Shown: piece after piece, positions 1 to 12,700 of the stretch
Position numbering within the stretch: position 1 is the first letter of the stretch
Layout: each line of letters begins with the position of its first letter
Assembly: GCF_001625305.1 (NCBI RefSeq)
Contig: NW_017802379.1
Span: 9,124,623 to 9,188,622, forward strand
Source: Branchiostoma belcheri
Lineage: Eukaryota > Chordata > Leptocardii > Amphioxiformes > Branchiostomatidae
DNA length: 64,000 bases
Direction: 5' to 3'
Program-made: the position numbers and the translations under genes
Notes under the pieces: model-generated
The model's input: the letters and a program-made list of their open reading frames with translations, nothing else
What the model was told of the DNA's origin: nothing
Database searches by the model: none

Positions 1-2601
1 AAGAAAGTGCACATTTTATTAATAGCGGGATGTATACACGCTGTACAAAAAAACAGCGGAATATGAAATACATTTTATTCATCAATGTATCTGGTATAAT
101 ACTGAAAGATACTGAATTATTTCTCCTAGCTTTTGAAGGCACCCAAAGCGAATTTAGGGCAGTAAAGCTGGATTTTCAAAGTCAATTTTCAAGTCATTCT
201 TTTAATGTAGTGAGTTTAATCGACCCTATCTCATAGCATACTGTATGTGAGGCAAAATGCGACGGAAAATGGGTCTTGTTTCATATCGTAGGCTGGTTCT
301 CGCTATTTATTTATGGTATCGAAAAATAAAATGACTCCTGGCGTAGCCAAGTAGCTTGTTTCTGGGCTCTTTCAAATGCTTCAAGTATGAAATGATGACG
401 AAAATGCATATGTGCTAAGAAATGGCAGTAAATGTCAATGTCAGACAGATTTTCTCTTCCAGAAACTTTTTTGTGTTGCCGCCCTGGAATTGCATTGAAT
501 GCCTTTTAGAAACTCCAACTGTACTGTTACACTGTTACTGTTACTATTTTCTGTTACACTGCACAGTATATAATCGGCAAAGAGTCACCCTACTCAGCAA
601 TCTACACAACAATTCTTATGTAACATTTTACTTAGAGGATCACCCGGTTTACCCAGATACAAACTGTAACATTTTGACAATCACCCAAACTTACGTTATT
701 GATACTAAACGGTTTGTATTAGATTAACTCCTACATAGCCTACAAAACATGTTCTTTCTTACCATTTATTGTTTCATTTCCACCCATTTGCTGTTTTTGT
801 CATGTATTTTGTCACTGTATACTTGTATGTCTGGTGGTGAGTTTAAAATTAGCTATAGCTAGAGTACCTTACTACCATGTCTTGTATTATCCATGTTGAG
901 TTGCAAATAGAAAAAAAATGTACTGTAAAAGTAGCCCGACTCACGAATCTCTCACGACTTGGGTGAATTTCCTACCAGGCTCGGTGTCACTGTACAATGC
1001 TGCGGTTGATCATTTACGACCTCACAGGAATATACAAATAACTTTCAAAACCTCTGGAAGGCGGCGAACGAAATCAGCGTTTGTCGCTACAAAAAAATGT
1101 CACCAAAAATAGAGCCGAAAACGACACTTGTTCTGCCCATGTTACTAGATTCACCCAAGCATACTTTTCCTCTACTGTATATTAAGCAAGAAGCTTATCT
1201 TGAAAGTTCATCTGTATTGGTAGAAGTCATTATGAAGCAAGTTTAAACTGTAATTTCCAACACAAAAATTATTCATTCCTTGACTGGAGTTGTACAGTTG
1301 AAAATTTGGGTAAGTCCATTTTCTGTGTGTTGAAACGGACAGTATAAATTTGCTTCATGCATTTTATATGTAGACTTACCAAGATAGTCGGCAAAATAAT
1401 AGAGGCATTATAAAGCTCTCAGGCGCTCTAACTTACATGTATTCGAAGTCCTAAAACTTTCATGCCAATATCCTCTCTCTATGTTCTAATTTCTGCTTGT
1501 GAAAACGTTGCTATCAATGCGATTGTACTATGAAAAGAAGGCGTACCTCTATGGTAGGGGCTTCGCCAGGGTAGAAGCGTCCATTCCTGTAGACCTGTGT
1601 CTACTGATTTCGCTGCCCGGCCATTTTCCCTACTACTATTAACAGTGCACGGTTCAAGTCCAACCGACAAAGGCAACAACATCCAGTCTGAAAAGCTACA
1701 TCCGGGCGGCAAATCGAAAACCATGGCCGTCTATCACCAGGGCTTACTCTGTATTCCCTCTCACCAACTTCTATCTAACTACATGTAACTGTTTAAAGAG
1801 ATCGTCTCGATCTCTGAAAGACGAAGCGCAAAGACCCAGTGGCCTCCCCCGAACTTGGGATTGTGCAGACGGCTTGGCGTACTTGATACACCACGGTGGC
1901 GCCTGTCTGCATGCGCACCGTCGCAGTCTCTACATACAGGACTTTGCCTTTCTTTGACACTGCCACATAAATAACACTAGCTAGCTTCCCCTTAAGTTTT
2001 TCTTCTTTCAGAGACAGGCGCTTCCTTCTAGCCTCTACCAGGCTTTGGAAAGAGTAGAAATTGTCCAAATAGACCGATAACATGCCAAGGGAGTTGGTCC
2101 GCTAAAGGCGTACAGTTAGTCGCTATTTTGCCAATTTCTACTTCTAGTTGAAGCTAGGTCCCTCCGTTCACTGTATGTCCTGTAGACTGGCTACGGTCTT
2201 TCGTGTACAGTGTGTATTCTGTGTCTGTTCTGAAGTTTATCAAATCAAAGTTTTGAAAAAGTCTGAAAGAGAAACCTCCCGACCGACGAAAGGAATGAAC
2301 ATCAAAACTCCGAAATTTTCCTCCTAATGCTTTCATGTGCAGTCCCGTGTATCTAATTTGTGCTGCTCTTTCTCACTTAAGTTTCCTTCTATATAGGTAA
2401 CTACAAGTTCGCGCGCATTGTAAATAAAAGAGGCAAACGAACATGATTTTTTGACAAGAAAGCACAAACTTGCAGCATTACTACCAAAACAACACCCAAA
2501 TATATGTCCTCTAAACAGGTAGCAAAGATATTCAAGCTTGTACTTTTTTCACTATCTCCCCAAACTGTCGCTAACACATATATTTTCTCTTCTGTCTCCA
2601 G
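1..2601. other. Tbx4/5 upstream intron, no exon found
   Basis: No T-box coding sequence is visible here. Contents: a repeat at about 110-470 (inverted relative to copies at 4730-5010 and 5490-5860), a fragment of a TIR element at 1190-1345 that matches 24400-24590 in reverse, and a copy of the CTCTACCAGGCTT palindromic repeat at 1995-2095. The rest has no feature that I recognise. Confidence 0.6.
110..470 (+). repeat. dispersed repeat, copy 1 of 3
   Basis: Shares GGCATCCAATGCGATTTCAGGGCAG-like sequence, the GGCTGGTTCT stretch and the ATTTACTGCCATT segment with copies at 4730-5010 and 5490-5860, the latter in opposite orientation. Spacing differs by small indels. Class unknown. Confidence 0.6.
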
Positions 2602-2869
2602 GCGCATGTTTCCATCTATTAAAGTGAAGGTAACCGGCCTCCAGCCCAAGACAAAGTACATCTTCGTGATGGACATCGTCGCTGTGGACTCTCACCGTTA
2701 CAAGTTTAACGAGTCCAAGTGGTCTGTGGCGGGGAAGGCCGAGCCTGCCATGCCGGGTAGAGTATTCGTGCACCCCGATTCGCCGGCTACGGGCGCGCAC
2801 TGGATGAAACAAGTGGTGTGTTTCCAGAAACTCAAGCTAACCAACAACTATATGGACACATTCGGACAT
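2602..2869 (+). CDS. Tbx4/5: Tbx4/5 exon: central T-box
   Basis: The exon starts after ctccag with the last base of an Arg codon and ends at GGACAT|GTAAGC in phase 0. It encodes the central T-box, including [21 protein letters not shown], the [11 protein letters not shown] segment and KLKLTNN. It is the leftmost exon visible. I searched 1-2600 for the preceding LHE-LW-KFHEVGTEMI-type segment and did not find it, so the exon before this one is outside the window. Confidence 0.95.
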
Positions 2870-5800
2870 GTAAGCGTGGTAGTATGTTTTTTTAACCACT
2901 TTTTAAAGCGTAACTAATTAGGTGTGAATCTCTAATTGCAAGTGTGATAACATAACGATAAAATAATGATCATCATCGGAAATGACAGAATAATAGTAAA
3001 CGATAAAATACGTATGAAGTAAATTGAGAATTATAAACTAGCGCTACTTCTAATACAGATCTTGTTGTGTTTGATTTCTTCTCTGTATGCAGTGGAGTAT
3101 GAAATGTCCAATCGATGTTTTTGCGAGATATATGTGTTGGAAAATATATAGTAGAAATATAGCTTTTCTAGGCTTGAAAGATTATAAAGCAGGTTGACTA
3201 GTTCAAATAACTTCAGGGCTGTATTGTGCGCAACGGCAAATAAAGTGTATTTCATTTTCTTTTCATACTCAATATTTACATATTCTATATCGTTAATAGG
3301 TAATTGTTTGTATCTACGCTTTTCTATTTATGATATGTGTATGTGCACTTACGTTAACATATGACTGATCTTACATTGAATGTATCAATTTCCTACTTTA
3401 ATATTTACCAGTGCCAATTTGTCGTCAGTGAATACGAATAATATAGTCATCACCAAGTCTATTTACTTGTTCTGTCCCTGTTCAGATTATGTTGAACTCT
3501 ATGCACAAGTACCAGCCGCGGCTCCACATCGTGCAGGCCAGCGAGAACAACAAGTTCGAACTCAAGAAGACGTGCTTTAGAACGTTTGTCTTCCCCGAGA
3601 CGGAGTTCATGGCGGTCACGTCGTACCAGAACCACCAGGTCAGCTTCTTTGTGTCTTACGTTTATCGTAAAATCGTCGTACACACGTACGATCGTCCTAT
3701 GATTGTATAATGAAGGCATTCCTGAGATACTAGTAGTCATGCGAATGCGTCGTACAAAATTCAGTTGTTACGGAAGGGATGGTTGGATCCTTGTCCTACT
3801 AAGGAACCGATCACATTGGTCGTACGATCGTCGTACACATTCGTCCTACGATCGTCGTATGACTGTACACTGAGCGCATTCGTGGGACAGTCGTGTGTAT
3901 ATGTCGTACAAAATTCAGTAGTTACGGAAAAGGTTGTCTTGGATCCTTGTCGTACTAAAGTCCCGACCACATTCGTCGTACATAGTCGTCGTAGGATCGT
4001 CGTGTGACTGCAAATTGAGAACATTCTTAATAGTACAAATGCGTATGTGGAAAAAAATCACTTAAAAAGGGGCGCCAGAAAGTAGGCGGTTCATTCTGTT
4101 ATAGCCTATTTGAAAAATTCTACAGCATCAAAAATCGCACGACGAACTGCGACTAAATGTGACCGCACCGGTTAATCTAGCCCACCTAACGTTACAGTAA
4201 TTGTTGGTAGTGACAGAAGGGGAATATTTAGGGAAACCCGAAGCGACCGGCCCACTTCCGTACAGACAGTGCAGGCGTCGGGTCAGGCGGGGAAGACAGA
4301 GGGTCGCGACGGTAGTTCGGCGTTCAGTGAAAGAAATGCTAAAGCCCCGATCACATACATCTAATCCGGCGGTATAGCAGAAAAACGGTGCACTTTTGTC
4401 TAAATGTACCGAATTTGGCAAACATGTAGTAGAATCTATCCTAAGCGAATTTGGCTGTGGAGGCATTTTAATTTCTCCCTAGCATTGTTTGCTATTTTTA
4501 GGTAACAATATATATTTTGGGCTCCTGTGCCACAACTCACTCACACACTCCAGGGAACGTAGTGCCTCGCAAGTATGAAGCAATTATGATCAAATTTGGT
4601 AGAAAAATGTAACACTGCGGTGTTGACTACTGTATTGTTCTTTCTTAAAATTCTTTTTTTTTTTGTAATTTTTTTATCAAAAATGTATAGTTTTGACGCC
4701 AAATGGATACTGTCCTGCCAATTTGATACCGTATTGCAGCCACCAGATTTCCTTTGAGATTTTGAAACTGGGCCCTTAAAGGCATCCAATGCGATTTCAG
4801 GGCAGCAAAACTGGAAGTATTCTGAATAAGGCAATTGTTATGATATTGACACATACTACTTCGCATTAGCACATTCAAATCAGCATTTCATACTTTTGGC
4901 ATTTAAAACTTCACAAACAAGCCCCAAGATGAGTCCTTTATTTTCTGAATGGAACCCAGTGCCTTTCTACATTTGTAGTAACCGATTTTCCGTAAGAATT
5001 TTGGGAATTTTAATACATGAGGATCAATATACATTGGGATAGTGTGGTTTCAACTCAGTATGTAGATAAATGACTAGAATACTGGCTTTGGAAATTCGGG
5101 CTTCCAATCCCTAAAAACTGCACTGCTAACCGTTGTACGAACTCTCCGCAGCACCTTGCCGTGACCCGGCTACCCGACGCGCACACACAGGTCACCCCGT
5201 CAGCTGGGTTTATCAGCGGGCCCGGGTTTGTTTGGCATTTTCCGACATCGGAGAGGGGTCTGCACAATAAATCATGCTACAATTGGACTGACAGCTCGCG
5301 AGGTTCTTACAGATATCCCAATTTCTTAACGACATGGACAGAGAGCTGTAAACAAATTAGTAGAACAGTTCGTGAAAATAGTTTGATTTCAGGAGAATTA
5401 AGGGCATCCAAAACTTCAGGGAGGCAAAACAAAAACAGACATTTTTTTTTACATTTGAGTCTTTGATAAGAACACGTTCTTAGTACATTTAATTAAAGGC
5501 ATCCAATGTAATTTCAAGACGGGGAACAAAGAAGTTCTGTGTACGTATGATATTAATGAAAAGCTGTCTGATATTAACATTTACTGCCATTCAGTCTTAG
5601 CAGATTTTCGTCAGCATTTCATACTTAAAGTGTATAAAATAGCCCGCAAACAAACTATGTGCTTATTTTTTGGTACCACCAATAAATAGTCAGAACCAGC
5701 CTATGACACGAAACAAGCAACCGTTTTCCGTCAGCGACATCGCATTTTTGCTTCACAGATATGAAATAGGGTTGATTCAACTGGCTACATAAAAAAAAAT

Positions 5801-8800
5801 GACCAGAAAATTGACTTAAAAAAAACAACAATTTTACTGCCTAGAAACTGCTGTGGGTGCCTTTAAGTGTTCTTGGAAATATTTCGAATTTATTACGAAT
5901 GCCAGAGCTTTGTGAGCTGAACTTGAACTGTTAACGACGCGTAAATATTATTGAAATTGGACCCTGAAGTTATGACAGGAGCAAAAACACGAGGCAAAAA
6001 TGATCTGGCAGGTGTGAGGGATTTAAATGGTGAGGTATGTTAAGACAAATCCTGGTTAAGTCTGGGGGCAAGCTTATCGTACTACAAGATCGAAAAGTCT
6101 GCAGATTTTCTTTGGGTAACATCATAAAATTAAATATATATGCAGAAATATCCAGGTCACAAAGAAACAAGCAGCTGAAATTCAAAAGGAAATCGCTAGG
6201 GGGCAAATTTCCATATAATGGCAGATTCTTTAGATTCTTATATAATTTTGTCTGTTAGTCAACCAACCAGCCTCTCCTCAGTTAGACCTTGAGCTGGCTA
6301 ACTCCCCGGGTGTCCAGTCTACCGTGGTTCGGTTGGGCTATCTTCGGGGCTCTAGTAGTTTTGCCCCGCCCAGCTGAAATGGCTCCCTGGTGGGAGTTTG
6401 GCACCTGTAGGGGTTTTGCCAGATACCTAGTACCCTGCGTGCCAAACTAGTATCGGGCCGTTAGCCGTTTTCCCTCGGCAGCCAAGAGCCATTTCCCCGC
6501 CTATTACGGAGGCCAGGAGAATTTGTCCGGCCCTCTAGGCTAACGGCCCGATACTAGTTTGGCACCCAGGGTAGGGAGCCTAGTTGAGTCGGGCGGCAAA
6601 GAGCTCCATGCAGCCCTGTAGAAAGCCGACCCAAACCACGATAGACTGGACAGTGGACATCAGTTTAGTTATATTATATATCAGTCTGGCATCCAGGCCA
6701 TAGACAAGTGTCTCCTGACCTAGCTTTGTCGGGTACGGCCCCGTCTGTGATACATCACAAGGCCGCAAGACTCGGGTCGCAAACGGTTTCACCTGTTTTC
6801 ATCCAGGGCAGAGAAAAGCTCGTTTTTAATGATCCCGCTTGAGTGACGCAGAGCTAAGAAACTTACAGATGTACAGAACACCACCCTGAGTGGCAGACCC
6901 AGAAAGTCTGTGAGAGCGCCCCTGCCCCACTTCCCACGGCTCATCTACTCCAAGACGTCTTGGGAACGCCGTCTTGGAGATTTCTTACCAAGGGCTACCC
7001 CGGCTGTACCCGTATCATAACTATTCATTAGCCTGCTAGCTTTACTGAGGGAGCTGACACTAGTCTCAGATGGTTCTGGTTTGGGAAAGGCGGACAGAGC
7101 GCGCCAGAGCACGGGGGTAATGGTTTCTTATCTGTCAGCTACGGTAAATACAGGCCGCCCCTGCAAACTCCAGACGGCTTCGTATCGTGGACGGAAAGTT
7201 GATAAACTCGCCCCTCTTTCTCGTGAGTCAGCGTGGGTGTGCCTCTAGCAATGTCTTTCTCTTCTTACAGTTACACTGAGAAGTAAAGTGACTCAACGCC
7301 ACAGTTCTATCTTCTAATTTTGTCTGAGTTCTGTTCCTGAATTGGTTAAGGTCAGGCACGGTTTTGGATAGCAAGAACGTAGATTTGCCCTATAAGCACG
7401 GTTCTGAATAAGCGTTAACTATTCAGAACCGTGCCTGAGCTCGAGCATGGTTCTGGATAAAGCACGGCTCTGGATTCAACAGTTCTAACTTCTCATGCCT
7501 TGTGCTATTTTACAATAAAATCGTTCGACGTCCTACGACGAATATGACAGCGACAACCAACCAACGTTAACGTTGGCTTAATTAAGTTCGGGAGCAGTCT
7601 GCTGAGTAGATTTAGACCACGCCTAGCTTACTATACGAATCGTATCAAATTTGAATTAAAGTTGATTCAAATCTGACTCTCAAATACGCCTCGACCACTA
7701 ACGACCTACTCCCGAACACCAGCCAACCATTGCCGAACAACACCCGAATGTTTTTAACATTCGGCTGGTGCAGCAGAAGAGTAGCCAACCTCTCCGAACC
7801 AAAGCAGATCTTAAAAAAAGTCTCTCGTCGACCTACTCCCAACCATAGCCAGGGGAAGAAGGTGGTAGGCTAGTGTTCGGGAGGCCATATCTGTATATCT
7901 GTATCTGTATAGCCCGTATGACCGCCCTTCGGCGTAACACACCAGCTTCGCAGGCACCGATCGACGTGTTACACCTAACCCTTGAACATCTAACTCTAGA
8001 CATTGTTTAAAGCTATCTAATGACTCGGCTATGTGTGAGAGGTGCTTAAAGGACGAAACGTAAGGACTAACATTGACCACTGCCGTATCTCCAGGATGAA
8101 AGCCTATGTTTTGACTCATCGGATTAAAAGCAGAACACAAACTCGCCTGGGGATTTACGCCCTGGCTCAGTGTAGGGATAAGGCCACAGCAAGTAATTTT
8201 TATGAATGACATCAGCGCGCGCATTAATTTTTGCCTGATTTTGGAGAAAAAAAACAAGAAATTTTGTTGCCTTCTGACAGTTGTCACCATGCCAAAAATG
8301 GGCAAAGATGTCTGTTGCCATGCCGGAAGGTGGATGGCAGATAACTATGAAGAGAGGAGACAAGAAAAGGCTCTGATTTAATGTTTTGTTTCTTACTTTG
8401 ATGCAGTGATATTTGCCGCTTGTTTTTTTCGTCCGCTCGCATTAGATTTGGAGTCTGCGGAGGNNNNNNNNNNNNNNNNNNNNTTTGCTGTGGCCTAACC
8501 TATCTGGGGAATCTACTCTTCCTTCCGCTTCTCCAGCGCTTTCCATAAATATTGATAATTTTGACACATGTATAACTTATGACTGGACAGCTTTCCCACA
8601 CTTCGGGGAGACGTTATTTCTCGCTCGTAATCTAAACTGACATTCCTTTTTTCAAGCTCATATTTCCTGTTTCCCCCTTCGCGAATTTGTGAACACGGTA
8701 GCCTCCTGTGCAGACTTTCCAGCGTTGTGTATATTGAGGGAAGGCTGTAGCGAGAGGAGCTCTCAACCATATACGGTAGTCTCTAGCATCTACCAGACTT

Positions 8801-9752
8801 CATAAGCGGCTGGAAAGAGTAGGAATTGGCCCAAGAGACAGACCAGAGGAGTCAGTCCGCTAAAGGAGTACAGAATAGCCTCTCCCGAAGTGTACTCCGG
8901 CCATTGGCGGACCAACTTTTCTGGCAAGTTATATGTGTCTATTTGGCCAATTTCGACTCTTTCTGAAGCTGGTGTGTATGCCGAGGGACGGTTATACCTA
9001 GCCTCTACCAGGCTTCGGGAGGCGGCTGGAAAGAGTAGAAATCGGCCCGAGTGCGGCAAAATGTTCTCTCCCAGCAGACAAACTCCCCTGGCATGTTATC
9101 TCTCTACTAGTATTTGGCCGATTTCTACTCTTTCCAGCCGCCTCTCGAAGCCTGGTAGAGGCTAGGTTATACCGGCTATACAGATAAAGAAATAGATACA
9201 ATTTTCCATCCGCTTCTAAAGCCTGATAGAGGCTACTGTCCCCCCGAAAAGAAATGGCAGCGCTTGTAGAATTTGAAACAAAAACGCTACGCTACCCTCA
9301 GGAAAGTCTGCGCACCGAGGCTACCCACAATAGGTCCTCGCCGTTTGTAATACCGTTCTCGCTACACCGTGTCACAGACAGGTCAACAGTAAGCAGACGT
9401 CTCTATTCTTGGAAAGGGCCGGCAGAGGTCCGGGCTAGGGCAGACTCAAGAACATCCCACTGACAGACAAGCAGTTCGGTTCGCTAAAGGTTTATTTAGA
9501 TGTACATGAGTGTTTATGGGATAGGAATGTTTATTGTAGATTTATATATCAGGGAGGGTTGGGTACAAAGTAGAAATGATAAAGTATTTAGGTAAATGGT
9601 TTGGCCATTTTTTCACACACACACACAGACACACACACAGACGCGCACGCACACACATACAGAGATATGCACGCACACACACAGAGACACGCACACGCAG
9701 ACACACACACATAGAGAGAGAGAGAGAGAGAGAGACCCACACGCAAAACGCG

Positions 9753-9794
<42 letters not shown>

Positions 9795-12700
9795 AACATC
9801 CCAAAATCATGATCCGGCTGTCATTAACAGGAGTTATGAAAACCGTCTACAGTTCCAAGAAAAGCCGCCAGGGGTCCAAAATCTAACCTAACGACATGCC
9901 GAACTTCATGACAATACATCCATAGCTTCTTAGCCTGCTATTAAAACCGTACACATCCAGATATACAAACAAACACACACATACATACATACATACATAC
10001 ATACATACATACATACATACATACATACATACATACATACATACATACAAACATACGTACAAACGCTACCGAAAACATGACCTTCTAGTACCTCTCGGGG
10101 CTCTAAAAGCGAGCACCCTGGCGTGTTGTGGGGCAGTGCTATGGTTATGTTTGTTAGCGAGTGTTCCGATGCGACCACAGGTTTATATCATTTCTCACAC
10201 ACGTCCGTCTCTTTGCCACAAGGGGAAAACTTCCAGGGAAGACTGCCCGTAAATCTCCTACATTCCCACAATGTCAAAGTCGAGGAGGGAGGGGCCCAAT
10301 CTGGTGACCTGGGATTGGGAAGGTCATGTTTGTTTACGCATTAGGTTTGGGGCTTGTGATGACTAATGGCGTGGGCCGTGTGGTAGAGCCAGGAAAAAAA
10401 AGAAGTTTATTGCAAATCCATGCCCGAAGGCTAATTGCAAGTTACAAACATAAAAGAACTCTGAAACAGGGTGTAAAATAACTTCAAAATGTACATAATG
10501 AAATCTAATTGTCTAAAACTATGTCTGAAGGGTTTGGCGTTCTCTTTTGTAAACCTTGGAAGACGTAATGCCCCACCTTTTCTAAAATTTAAAAAGAAAT
10601 AAAGGTTTATTGGCTATTCGAAGTAGCTTCTGCTAGAGGTATCATTAAAGCAGGTACTGGAACATTGGAGGCTTCCAGAAAAAAAAGTAGTTGTCAAGGA
10701 AACAACAGAGAGTGTGTCAAGTTTTCCGGAGCAATTAGACGAAAATAACCCACAAGTAAAAAATCAGGAAAAATACAGATTGTGAAATCTTTCAAGTCTA
10801 AGGTCAACAAACATCTGTCCTCACTGACTGTACAGTAACCCAAAACATTTGAGTGGCTCTAGTGAGCCTTGTTTTGTGGTGAATCATGAAGTAAATAGAA
10901 AATGATACAGATACCAAGGACCTTGCTGAATGCTGATACATTGTACAAAGAAAAGATAAACCAAAGGCATCATCTGGGACCCAATAAACCTGAGATAACT
11001 GATCATATACCGAAAATCAAAGAGATCCGTCAAATCTACCATGACTTACAGCTGCGAACACACAAACAGGACCAAACACAGTACCTTCCCGTGGAAGGAT
11101 ATCTCCTTCCCTGGAGATAAATATATACAATTAGATACATATACCGATAGATAACAGCAGTGCAAGTGCCGGTGATATATATCACACATCAGTAAGTGTG
11201 GGTGCTTAGATACCATCGTGAATCGTCAGACGTAGAATAAGTAAATCATTGTTTGTTGTACCCAGTATTGCACTATGTCATCAGCTGATACGTGCAGAGA
11301 TAAACCTTGGCACAGGAAGTGGAAAGAAGATGCAGATCAACTGTCAAGATTATATATGTGGGCTAGAACAAGCCTTGTTCTGTGTTACACGTACGCGTGG
11401 ACAAGGTCGCATTGACAACATCGTCGGTTTTAGTTCGTTTCACATCGACATCTCAAAGATAGATTGAAATGTAGAAGCTATATATCACCGGTACCAGTTG
11501 TCAATCTGTGAGAAGATCTTTGGTGGCTGCAAGGCTAGTATCTGATTGGCAAGACGGTATCATTGGCAGGGCAGTATACTAGTATCCAATACGCCACCGA
11601 AGAAAAAAAAGACACCTTTTAAAAAATTAAAAGAATGCCTGACAAAAACGCCTAAAATCACGTCAAAAATAAGCTAAATCCTAAACATCTGCTTGGATAG
11701 TGCAGTTCTTTTTGAATACGCCTTTCTAGCCTCTACCAGGCTTCAGAAGTGGCTGGAAAGAGTAGAAATTGGTCGAATAGACAGATAACATATCAGGGGA
11801 GTTGGTCCGCAGTTCAGGAGTACTACTGCACTCCATTAGACCAATTTTCACTCTTTCCAGACGCTTCTGAATCCTGGTAGAGGCTATGGATAGGGATAGG
11901 TTGGCATCGCAACTAAGCAAACAGAGATATCAGAAAATGCCTAAACGCCACAAAATCCACAAATGGTTGTAAAAAGCACATCCCCATCCAGTACGTTTGT
12001 ACTTTGCAAATTTCCACACTTTCCAGCCTCTTTTGAAGCCTGGTAGAGGCTATACAAACTTTGCTCCGCCCGTGTGATAAGATGTTGTACATCTCAGACA
12101 CAAAGATAAGATTGACAGGAGGAGGTCAGCAGGGAGACCGTCCCCGTGCCCTGACTTCCGCCTGACAGCCCGCGCGTGGGTGGGGGGGGGATGACCTGTC
12201 GTATTACCGTCCCCTGTCAACGTCACCTCACCCTGAACGGGCCGACAGCTCCTCATTTCCTGCGGGGTGTTGTCACGGTGCACACGCTGCGGAGATTGGG
12301 AGATAAGATCGATCTGTGAGGGCTTTAGGTTGTCAACTGGACGTTTTTTTCCTGATACATCACCCTTTTCTTTTCATTCTTGTTCCTTGATTTTTGACAT
12401 TTGACAGCTATCTTGCCATTCTCTATCAACAGTTTCAGTGCACATGCTGAGGAGATTTCGATTTGAAGTTGAGATAAGATAGATTTGTAAGGGCTTTGGG
12501 TTGTCAACTGGACGTTTTCTTCCTAATATATCACCCTTTTCATTCTTGTTCCTTGATTTTGACATTTGACAGCTCTCTTGTCATTCTTTTAGTTTATCAA
12601 CAGTTTCAGTGTGTCTATTGTTGTTATAATGCTGTACATGCTGAGGAGATTTCGATTTGAAATTGAGATAAGATCGATCTGGGTTGTTAACGTTGACTGG

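Noticed and set aside
1-2600. Search for the start of Tbx4/5 and first T-box exon.
   Set aside because: No frame encodes the expected ELW-KFHEVGTEMI-TK segment, so these exons are outside the window.
2550-2812. Minus-strand open frame over the Tbx4/5 exon.
   Set aside because: Shadow of a conserved T-box exon.
9542-9886. Long open frames on both strands through 9542-9886 (Thr/His-rich and Val/Cys-rich).
   Set aside because: They are translations of a CA/GA microsatellite, open in all frames because of composition.
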